IMG/VR virus record: IMGVR_UViG_3300037346_000373
Location: 1 to 27,887 of that record
Direction: 5' to 3' (one strand)
DNA from: a virus
DNA length: 27,887 bases
Shown: positions 14,449 to 22,985 of the stretch, piece by piece
Layout of the letters: the number at the start of each line of letters is the position of its first letter
Position numbering within the stretch: position 1 is the first letter of the stretch
Translations under genes and position numbers: made by a program
The notes under the pieces: model-generated
What the model saw: only the letters and a program-made list of their open reading frames with translations
The model's database searches: none
Told to the model about the DNA's origin: nothing

Positions 14449-17400
14449 ATGGCCGAAAGTAATTCAATATCAACCCTTTTACCTGAGTTGTTGAGACTTT
14501 TTAATAACTCTCTTGAAAGTTTTGAAAAGGTTAATCAAGCAATAACATCCAACAGGGAGTCAGTTACCATCAATGTACAAAATGCGGATGGTACAAATTC
14601 GCGTGTTACTATCCCGTCATTTGGATTTCTAAAGAATTCAGTTGATCGTTTACAATCTAACGTTGATACCATTACAAATGTAGGTGGTGGTTCAAGTTCA
14701 ATTAGATTAGCTGACGGTACTTTTAGAAAACTAGTATTGGCTAAACTGCCTACTGAGGCAGCAGACCTAACCTCCATTAACTCTGTTAATGAGTTTAGGA
14801 TAAAACCAAATTGGTTCTTTGAAGAGCTCATTAATCCGCTTCTATACATTTCATTTGATTTAACAGATCAAGTGCCAATTGACACAGAACGAGCAATCAT
14901 TCAAAGATACATATTGGATACTAATACACAGGCAAAAATTCAATTTTTTGAAAATAATTTTAATAGTAAGTCTGATATTAATTATTTTACATTTTTACAG
15001 CAAATTGTTGAAAGAAATATTTCATACGTACTAGATGAGGCTGTTGTAGACTTACCGCCAAGATCAAAAAGATATAATGGTAAATTTAGCGTTACGAGAA
15101 TAACTAATATTGAATTTACAGAAGAACTTAATGGAGTTTCTGTTACTTCACAAAAGAAACAATATAAGCTTAGTAAGATTTTCTACACGGATTCGGATGC
15201 TGATTTTGATGATACAATACAATTAAAGGTTGGTGATAGTTTAGAGGTAATTTCTAATCCAATTGATACTAGGTACATTATTAAGAGTGTTGATTCAAGT
15301 ACAAATACAGTTATTCTTGATATAGTAGAAGGAATTAAACCAATACAAATTGGAGCTGATATTTTAAAAATAGGATCTGCTATTGACGATAATGTACAGG
15401 TTGATGTAACGGTTGGATTTAATGAGAGATGTGTTACTTTCATTAAACCCATTGATCCTGATTCTAGAATACCATCTGTGAATTGGTCACCAGGTTCAGG
15501 TTTTTATACAAATGATTTAACAACAATATCTGAAACTGGTTCTTTACAGACTCTTGCTGAGTACTATCAGAGATATGCTATTGATTTTGGAAAGTTTTTA
15601 TTATCATTTGCTGAAGATAAGATACCAACCAGTAGAGAAGGTCTTATACCTAACTCGCCTGGATTAACTGCTGTTGATTTTAAAGTTAAATTAGTTAACG
15701 GTCAGGTCACTAATGCAAATGCTGTTGTACAATTGCAAGATCTTAGCGGTCAGAAAAATACATTAGATTCCACATTAAAGGAACTTAATACTGCAATATC
15801 TCAGTATAGAACAAAAATACAAACAACAAATTACGCAACTAATGTTGAACGTAGTGCTGATAAAAATGCGTTACAAGGATTAATTACAGAAAGAAGTTCT
15901 CAAGCTGAATTATATTCATCTTTAGTAAAAGAAATAGACGCAAAGAGTAAAGATAATTCAGTTGCAAGTATTGCTCCTAAGTATAGAGCACGTGGGTTTT
16001 GGGCAATGCCACAGGAAAAATCTACACCTGCAACAGGTTTACAAGCAGTTGTAAAGTTTAAGGTAAGATATAGATATCTGTCACAGGATGGTGCCGCAAA
16101 CCCAGTTGATCAATTTACCTTCGTTGATGGTGGATCTGAGAGCCAAGGTGCTTTTTCTAATTATGAAATTATAGAAAGTGTTTTAAGACCAAGATCTAAA
16201 AATGCTATCACAGGTCTATATGAATGGGCACCTATTAATAATGATAACGCAGATGCCGTTAACATTAATCAACTTGACTTGGCTATCAGAAAAGGTGAAA
16301 TTTTAGAAGTACAGGTAAAATCTATATCAGAAGCAGGTTGGCCATCAAATCCACTGGAAAGTGAATGGTCTTCACCAGTAAGAATAGATTTTCCTGCAGA
16401 TTTAAGTTCTGATAGTGTAGTTGAATCAATACTACAACAAAATAAACAGGATTTAGCTAAGGTTAGTTTACAAGAAACTCTTAATGCTAAAGGTATAGAT
16501 GAACATTTAAGTAGCGCATTTGTAGCAAATGAAAAATATTATGCACATGGTGCTTCGGTAATAGCATCTGGGTTTTTATCAGAAAACCAAACACCAATTG
16601 ATTTGTTTAGTAAGCTTGCAGAAATGCAAGCTAGATTAGATGAATTTACTGCAATTTTAAGTAATGCTGTTGGCGAGCTCGTAGTTACGTTAGTTGATGA
16701 TCAAGGTAACGTCATAAAGCTTAATCGTAATTCTGTTACTAAAGTTTTTGCAGGATTTTATTTTAATGAAGTTAAAGCTTTAGATGATCCAAGAGGAGCT
16801 ATCGTAAGTAAAACTTTCTTTATTAATGTTGCAAACAGTGAACAAACTGGTTTAAGATTAATATCAAGAATAGCTGGTTCTAGAACAAGAATGAGTAAAC
16901 AATCAGAATCACCGGGCTATACAAACAGTGAAGCAGTAGATGGAACTGTTATTCTTCCTGCTACATATTCGTGGTTAGATAATAGTGAAACAAATCAGAG
17001 TGATGCAAGACCTACATACGTAGCAAATGATAGTGATTATAATACAATTAGAAAATATGATCTAAGTCCAATTTTATTAACTAACCCATCGGTTACATCT
17101 GCGAATAAATATGGCCAAACTATATCGTTATCACCTTATCAATCATCACAAAATAAAAATCAATTCATATATTCGAGATTTAAAGATGTTTCGGCTGAGG
17201 AGAGTTTTTATAACTACATAAATATAGATAGTGAGTATACCTTTAATTTAGATACTTGTGAAAATGGTTATTCAAAGAATAGCTTTTCGCCAACTGCTGT
17301 TAACGGTGAGTTTATATGGGGAGGCGGATTTGATTCATTAGGAAATCCTACAACTGCTGCTGTGTATGGAACAGGAGGTGATCAAACAATAGAGGTTCAT

Positions 17401-18288
17401 GTAAATCACCCGTCATTAACTTCTTATGCTGCATACCGAAATGCTTATATATTATTAACAGGGGATTCAACTACATTGCCCCCTACATCAGTTAATACCG
17501 TAGACTGTACTGCGCCTACCGGTAACGGTACAGCTAGAGTAATGTTTAGACAATCAAAGTTTATATCTTTATTTTCAGATCAACTTAAAGGTAAACAGCA
17601 ATCAATTTATTTAAACGAAAATCCTAACTTGCTTACCAATCTTGCTATTACCCCAATTAACTTTAGCAGTGGTCAAGTTTTAGAAGCTAGCCCTTCATTA
17701 ATGTTTATATCAGCTTTAAGTGATTCATCAGATCCTAATTTTGTTAATTATTCAAGAAATGTTAAAACGTCATTTGAAATATTTGACCAATACTTGTTAG
17801 GTAAACATACATGTGGTTCGTATCTTTTTATATCGGCCGATGATCATCAGGTGATACAGGTTGACGGTGACTCTATTCAATCAGCTAAGATAATACAATT
17901 TGGTAGTTCTAATTCTATTAATGTGCCAATAGTTTTTCAATATAGAATGACTGATTATTATGGAATCGGTAGTGGATCTTCTGGTGGTGGTGGTAATGTC
18001 ATTGGTGATTTAACTGGTGCTACTACTAATTTAACATATGCTAAGAAAGTAGGTTTTGATATTTGGACGAATGGTAATAATGTATATCAATATGACATTG
18101 AATTATTTGCTAAGTATAAATCAGATAATTTAAACATTGATGTATTTCCTGCTGCTACTGTTACTAAAGGTTTAGTTGACTTGGAAAAGGTTATAAGTAC
18201 ACTAAGACCAAGCATAAATCAAAACGCGGTTTCCGGTGGCGGTGGCGGGGGCAAAAAGGGTTATTCTATAACATATGATGTTGAATAA
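14449..18288 (+). CDS. Very large virion protein with coiled coil, FN3-like domain and glycine-rich tip, 1279 aa
   Basis: The N-terminal helical region (about 1-70) is followed by mixed domains. A long coiled coil lies at about 430-500 ('TLKELNTAISQYRTKIQ'), followed by a fibronectin-III-like or Ig-like domain at about 510-650 ('VVKFKVRYRYLSQDG' to 'ILEVQVKSISEAGWPS' and 'SEWSSPVRI'). Another helical stretch is near 665-750. Glycine-rich loops occur at about 1177-1187 ('GSGSSGGGGN') and at the very end ('SGGGGGGKKG'). FN3-like domains and glycine-rich loops are common in phage tail tips and adhesins, so host contact or a baseplate hub/fibre role is plausible. The 21-base gap before it contains only A/T-rich sequence. 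I cannot name a homologue. Confidence 0.6.
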   Translation: MAESNSISTLLPELLRLFNNSLESFEKVNQAITSNRESVTINVQNADGTNSRVTIPSFGFLKNSVDRLQSNVDTITNVGGGSSSIRLADGTFRKLVLAKLPTEAADLTSINSVNEFRIKPNWFFEELINPLLYISFDLTDQVPIDTERAIIQRYILDTNTQAKIQFFENNFNSKSDINYFTFLQQIVERNISYVLDEAVVDLPPRSKRYNGKFSVTRITNIEFTEELNGVSVTSQKKQYKLSKIFYTDSDADFDDTIQLKVGDSLEVISNPIDTRYIIKSVDSSTNTVILDIVEGIKPIQIGADILKIGSAIDDNVQVDVTVGFNERCVTFIKPIDPDSRIPSVNWSPGSGFYTNDLTTISETGSLQTLAEYYQRYAIDFGKFLLSFAEDKIPTSREGLIPNSPGLTAVDFKVKLVNGQVTNANAVVQLQDLSGQKNTLDSTLKELNTAISQYRTKIQTTNYATNVERSADKNALQGLITERSSQAELYSSLVKEIDAKSKDNSVASIAPKYRARGFWAMPQEKSTPATGLQAVVKFKVRYRYLSQDGAANPVDQFTFVDGGSESQGAFSNYEIIESVLRPRSKNAITGLYEWAPINNDNADAVNINQLDLAIRKGEILEVQVKSISEAGWPSNPLESEWSSPVRIDFPADLSSDSVVESILQQNKQDLAKVSLQETLNAKGIDEHLSSAFVANEKYYAHGASVIASGFLSENQTPIDLFSKLAEMQARLDEFTAILSNAVGELVVTLVDDQGNVIKLNRNSVTKVFAGFYFNEVKALDDPRGAIVSKTFFINVANSEQTGLRLISRIAGSRTRMSKQSESPGYTNSEAVDGTVILPATYSWLDNSETNQSDARPTYVANDSDYNTIRKYDLSPILLTNPSVTSANKYGQTISLSPYQSSQNKNQFIYSRFKDVSAEESFYNYINIDSEYTFNLDTCENGYSKNSFSPTAVNGEFIWGGGFDSLGNPTTAAVYGTGGDQTIEVHVNHPSLTSYAAYRNAYILLTGDSTTLPPTSVNTVDCTAPTGNGTARVMFRQSKFISLFSDQLKGKQQSIYLNENPNLLTNLAITPINFSSGQVLEASPSLMFISALSDSSDPNFVNYSRNVKTSFEIFDQYLLGKHTCGSYLFISADDHQVIQVDGDSIQSAKIIQFGSSNSINVPIVFQYRMTDYYGIGSGSSGGGGNVIGDLTGATTNLTYAKKVGFDIWTNGNNVYQYDIELFAKYKSDNLNIDVFPAATVTKGLVDLEKVISTLRPSINQNAVSGGGGGGKKGYSITYDVE

Positions 18289-18299
18289 TAATTAACTGT

Positions 18300-18335
18300 G
18301 CCATTTAATTATGAGCTTTTAATTTATTAACTGGC
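18300..18335 (+). other. Imperfect hairpin in the 78-base gap between the two largest genes
   Basis: GCCATTTAAT (18300-18309) can pair with ATTAACTGGC (18326-18335) over 9 of 10 positions, leaving a 16-base loop. It lies in one of the two largest gaps in the window (18289-18366). No T-tract follows, so an intrinsic terminator is not supported. It could be an RNA-processing or stability element, or chance in AT-rich DNA. Confidence 0.3.
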
Positions 18336-18366
18336 TTAGTGAATAAATAAAAAAAGTGAAAATTAA

Positions 18367-21300
18367 ATGGCAGAGCCAATACTTGACAAAGCATCATATA
18401 GTGTAGTACGTACAAATCCTAAATTAACCGGTAATGTAAAACTTGTTACAAATGACACGGATTTATATCTAGAATCATTTAGTGCCAATACTTCACTTGC
18501 GTCCTCATCATTCAAAGCATTTAAAATTGATGGTAATTTAACATACGATCAGGACGTTTTTAAATTTTTTAAAAACGGTACATTTCCAGTTGACTTGGCC
18601 TATGAGTCATTCCAAGAATTCCAGGATATTGCTGTATTGCCATCGTATGGAAATCAATATGAAATGTTTTATTCAGCAGGTACTAGATCGTTATCGTCTG
18701 AGGTATATAGTGAAGATTTAGGAATATTAGCTCCAATTTGGTTAAACGAACAAATTCCTAATTATTTTGTAGTATTTAGAGTTGATAATCCACTATCTGT
18801 GAATAATATCAATACACTATTACCTAATAGTGGCGAAGGTTCTGCGCAGAGTTCTGAAGAATTTAATAAATTTATTTTACAAAACTGCACAGCAATAAAA
18901 ACATTTGATTTAAGAGAAACTTCAAAGTTAGGTGGATATCTTAGAAGATATTACAATCACGAAGGGTTTCCTAAAGCTCCACTTACCGTTAGTTGGAGAC
19001 AAGATGAACCTATCTTATGGAATGGAATATCATATCTTAAAGGTGGTTTTACATCGGGTGGAAATTATGCATATGATTCTTTAATTACTAAAGATGCTAC
19101 CATATTACAAAATGAATATTTTTTTACACAAGGGTTTCAGAGAAACGGTATCCTATTGGCAAACTTAATTAACTTAGAGTTTTTATTTTCCGATATAAAT
19201 GCAGATGAATATTCTATCAATCGATACTTTGGTCTATATGTTAATGAAATAGACGAAGGGTCATTTAAACTATCGGGATCAGGTTTTTATGAAAGTACGG
19301 AAAAAACGCAATTACCTAAAATAAAAACAATAACTGAAGTTTCACCACTATTAAACACACCTCTTAATATTACAAATAAAAATGGTATTGTTTTATACAT
19401 AGATGAAACTTCAATAGATACTGTAACAGGAATTCCTACACCAAATAGAGTTAAAGAAGTTGAGTCTATTTTTTATGTAAGGGATAAGATTGATCAATTT
19501 CACACTATTAAAAAAGGATCAACATGGGGTAACAACCAAGTAAGATTATTTGACACTAAAATTGATATATCATCATTAACAGGATTTAATAAACCTGATA
19601 CTTTTACAAATGCGCAAATTATAAATAAGGCTGGAAATTCTACTTCGTTTATTAAAATACTAAATGAAATACCGGACGGTGCAACAGTTACCTTTTTTGA
19701 TGGTACTTTTATAACTGGACAAATCACTGCTAATGAATCATTGACTGCTGGTCCTGGTACTTATTTTGAAGGGTTTTTTAATCCAACAGGTACACCACAG
19801 GAAATTGCGATTGCTATAAATAAGGCAATAACATTTGGAATTCCTGAAGGAAATAGATTTTTTAATTCAACAATAAATAATGATACTGTTTATCTACGGT
19901 CAAGATTTAGTGGGACAAGATTTAATCGTTTGCGTTTTACTATTGATTATAATCAATATCCTGAGCTTGAACAAATTATCATTACATATCCTGAAACTAA
20001 TGAATTATTAAGTAGTGCAGATTTTGTTGGTGGGACTGATAAGAAAAATACACTACTATTGATTGAACCAGGCGATCAAGATAGATTTACAAAAGGTGAC
20101 TATCTTAAAGCCAAAAATGGATTTGTTACAATTTTAGATTGGATACCTTATTTAGATGAACCAATTTTGAGTGGAAATGGTACACAGACTGGGTATCGTA
20201 ATATAGATAGATACATAATTATTACAACATCAGACGATCAAATAAATGTGACAAGATCTGGTCAGGTTGCTCTATTTTCTGATTATTCTCCAGCTTTTGG
20301 TAGATTTTCATTTTATCCTATTAGAGATTTTGATTTTGACTTCTATAGTGATCTATATAGTCAATTAGGTGAATTAAGGTTTGAAGATATTGAATATAAT
20401 AATACTGATTTGTCAGGTACTGGCAGTTGGCCAGATATCAAAATTTTTTATGATGAAGGTGGCTTTTCAAATTTAATTGGATTACTTAAAGATTCAGATC
20501 CTGACATATCATATGACATCGATATATCATCAGAGTATCAAAGATTAGAAGAAAACTTCTTAAAGGAACAGGCTGTTGCATCTAGAATTATACCTTATAT
20601 TAATAAATGGGTTTGGTATGATGGTGGAACAGATGTTAGGAATAATCCATATAGACTTAATTTAAGTCTTGCATTTGGTACAAATAATTTTGCACCATCT
20701 AAATGGAATAGTGGAAGATCTCCTGAAGGATTTAGCCATGAGTGGTATTACTTATGTAAATTTCCTTCATATTTTGATGCAGCTGCAATAGAAAGCTCAT
20801 GGAGTTATTTTGAAAATAAACCTGATGATAACATAGAAGCAAATCCGATATTTGATATAGAATTTATACCAGGTACATTTCAGCGTACTGATAAAAATTT
20901 ATTTAATGAATATTTCATAACAGATAGATTTAACCAAAATGGAGATATTACACTAATAAATCGTCAACTTAGATATGGTAGATTTACAGGTGGAAATAAA
21001 CAAAACTTCGCAGAAGCATTCTTAAGAGGTGTTAGAATAATTGCAAAAACAAAATCATCAGGTACCGAAAAGGCTAATTTTAATGCAAAGAAATTATCAT
21101 ACATATCAAACGGTGCATTTAATGATTATAAGTTTTCTGTAATGGTCGTACCTAATGAACCAGATAAACCAAAAAATCAAATTAAGATTATAAAAAATGA
21201 TAAGTGGAAAACTGTTGTAATGTTAATCTTTATTTCTTTTGATAATAATTGCCTAAACCCAACCAGTGATTCTGTTGATAGAACTTCTTTATATTCAATA

Positions 21301-22977
21301 AATAGTGAAATTCAAACTTCTACTGGATGCTCACCAGCAAATCCTATACAATATGAAGATTCTATCATGCAAGGCGCGATTAATTTTCTATCATCTAGCT
21401 GGTCTCCTGTTGCTGCGCAATGGCTAATACAAGGTACCACTGATACAAACGGTAACCCAACATCATTTTTTAGGGATATCACGGTTGGTGCTAACGGTCA
21501 ATATAATTATATTGAATTTAATGTAGCTGGGAATAATTATAAAATAGATGGAATATCTAGGATATTATCATCAGATCAATTATATGCATCATCGATTACA
21601 ATTAACGGTTACACAATAACACTACCTAAGCCTTCACCGGGTGCATTTGCTCTTAAGGGTGCAACATATTTAATTAGTGGTGGTGGTTTTAATGGATATT
21701 CTCCTACATTAGATGCTATTAGTTTTTCTAATATTTTTAATGATGTTAATGAAGGTAACCCTAGTATTGTTTACGAAACTATAAATGAATTAGGTGAGCA
21801 AGTAAGAAACACGGATGGTAGTCTTTCTCAAACATTTTCAATTGAATTAAGAGCACAAGATGATATTCTTAAATCAAGTTACATTGGTATTTTACCAGAT
21901 CCTAATAAACCAACCATATTTAATCTATCGGATGTCATAGGTTATGACCTATCATTACAGACTAAACCTAGAATTAATCCAATAGCGAGACATTCCGGTT
22001 GGTATAAGCCATTAGCAAAAGATATAATCTTTTTTAGAGATCCTTATGCTAATGTAAATTTTAACGACGGTTATTATACAGGATCAACCGGTACTGGTAC
22101 AACAGGCACAGGTAATCCACAAAATGATGAACTATATAAATTTAACGTTTTTAATTTATGTAGATTTAAAAATTCACAATTTTATAGTAATCATAATGAT
22201 TTTGGTATTCTTAAGAATTATTTTTATCATAAAGTCAATCAAGAAGACCCATCTACTGTGTTAGAATTATCAACAGATCGTGCATTTTTAAGTCTATACC
22301 CATTAATTAATGAAGTTGGTATAGATTATAAAGATTATTATGTTTTTTCTTCTAATTGGGAACCTGGATATTTTACAAAAAGTATTGATAAATTCAAAGT
22401 ACAATCTATCATAGGAACGCGCTCAATGTTGGAAAAACCTGCATTTTTTGCATCTAAGTATTTAAAAGTACCGCAGCAAATTACATTGGAAACTTTTATA
22501 CCAGCGCCTTTATTTAAAGATGCAATCAAAGATCCTAGCTTAACTAGTGGTACATTTATGTATAATGACACCCCTAGTTATGTTGAATTTTATTTACTAA
22601 TACAAAAAAGATTAACTGAGTATCTGTTTCAATTTGTAAAAGATTCATTTGAAAAATATGTTAACCCTGAATTTGGATTTGGTGATGTTACTACATTAAA
22701 TGATGATGTAACAAATTATATCGAACAAAATGTGTTAAGTTTATATAAGATTGGTTCTATTGATTTTTATGTAAAAGAAAGTAGAGAGAAGAAAGAACCT
22801 ACTTATAGTACTGCCGAATTAACCAATAGTGAAAAAATTGAAACAGGTCTTAAGATAGATCAAAATATATCTACAAAAACCCTTAATACAAATCTATTTG
22901 ATTTAAGGCTAATATATAATAAAAGGGCTGGGTTTTCTAATTCATACGGATTTAGTATAACCATCATTAAAAAATAA
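18367..22977 (+). CDS. Giant virion structural protein, 1536 aa
   Basis: The largest gene in the window. The N-terminus 'TNPKLTGNVKLVTNDTDLYL' (17-36) followed by 'LESFSAN' is a pattern I associate with very large structural proteins of phages of Bacteroidota, without a defined function. Around residues 430-560 there is a module of the type 'G.PQEIAIAINKAI', then 'NDTVYLRSRFSGTRFNRLRF', resembling the small inserted domain ('AIN....V.L.....G..N') found in phage tail proteins and flagellins. A Thr/Gly-rich linker ('TGSTGTGTTGTGN') is at about 1238-1250. The C-terminal 250 residues are richer in helix and charge. No signal peptide or transmembrane segment is seen. A tail or fibre component is inferred from context. 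Confidence 0.6.
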   Translation: MAEPILDKASYSVVRTNPKLTGNVKLVTNDTDLYLESFSANTSLASSSFKAFKIDGNLTYDQDVFKFFKNGTFPVDLAYESFQEFQDIAVLPSYGNQYEMFYSAGTRSLSSEVYSEDLGILAPIWLNEQIPNYFVVFRVDNPLSVNNINTLLPNSGEGSAQSSEEFNKFILQNCTAIKTFDLRETSKLGGYLRRYYNHEGFPKAPLTVSWRQDEPILWNGISYLKGGFTSGGNYAYDSLITKDATILQNEYFFTQGFQRNGILLANLINLEFLFSDINADEYSINRYFGLYVNEIDEGSFKLSGSGFYESTEKTQLPKIKTITEVSPLLNTPLNITNKNGIVLYIDETSIDTVTGIPTPNRVKEVESIFYVRDKIDQFHTIKKGSTWGNNQVRLFDTKIDISSLTGFNKPDTFTNAQIINKAGNSTSFIKILNEIPDGATVTFFDGTFITGQITANESLTAGPGTYFEGFFNPTGTPQEIAIAINKAITFGIPEGNRFFNSTINNDTVYLRSRFSGTRFNRLRFTIDYNQYPELEQIIITYPETNELLSSADFVGGTDKKNTLLLIEPGDQDRFTKGDYLKAKNGFVTILDWIPYLDEPILSGNGTQTGYRNIDRYIIITTSDDQINVTRSGQVALFSDYSPAFGRFSFYPIRDFDFDFYSDLYSQLGELRFEDIEYNNTDLSGTGSWPDIKIFYDEGGFSNLIGLLKDSDPDISYDIDISSEYQRLEENFLKEQAVASRIIPYINKWVWYDGGTDVRNNPYRLNLSLAFGTNNFAPSKWNSGRSPEGFSHEWYYLCKFPSYFDAAAIESSWSYFENKPDDNIEANPIFDIEFIPGTFQRTDKNLFNEYFITDRFNQNGDITLINRQLRYGRFTGGNKQNFAEAFLRGVRIIAKTKSSGTEKANFNAKKLSYISNGAFNDYKFSVMVVPNEPDKPKNQIKIIKNDKWKTVVMLIFISFDNNCLNPTSDSVDRTSLYSINSEIQTSTGCSPANPIQYEDSIMQGAINFLSSSWSPVAAQWLIQGTTDTNGNPTSFFRDITVGANGQYNYIEFNVAGNNYKIDGISRILSSDQLYASSITINGYTITLPKPSPGAFALKGATYLISGGGFNGYSPTLDAISFSNIFNDVNEGNPSIVYETINELGEQVRNTDGSLSQTFSIELRAQDDILKSSYIGILPDPNKPTIFNLSDVIGYDLSLQTKPRINPIARHSGWYKPLAKDIIFFRDPYANVNFNDGYYTGSTGTGTTGTGNPQNDELYKFNVFNLCRFKNSQFYSNHNDFGILKNYFYHKVNQEDPSTVLELSTDRAFLSLYPLINEVGIDYKDYYVFSSNWEPGYFTKSIDKFKVQSIIGTRSMLEKPAFFASKYLKVPQQITLETFIPAPLFKDAIKDPSLTSGTFMYNDTPSYVEFYLLIQKRLTEYLFQFVKDSFEKYVNPEFGFGDVTTLNDDVTNYIEQNVLSLYKIGSIDFYVKESREKKEPTYSTAELTNSEKIETGLKIDQNISTKTLNTNLFDLRLIYNKRAGFSNSYGFSITIIKK

Positions 22978-22985
22978 AGTATAGC

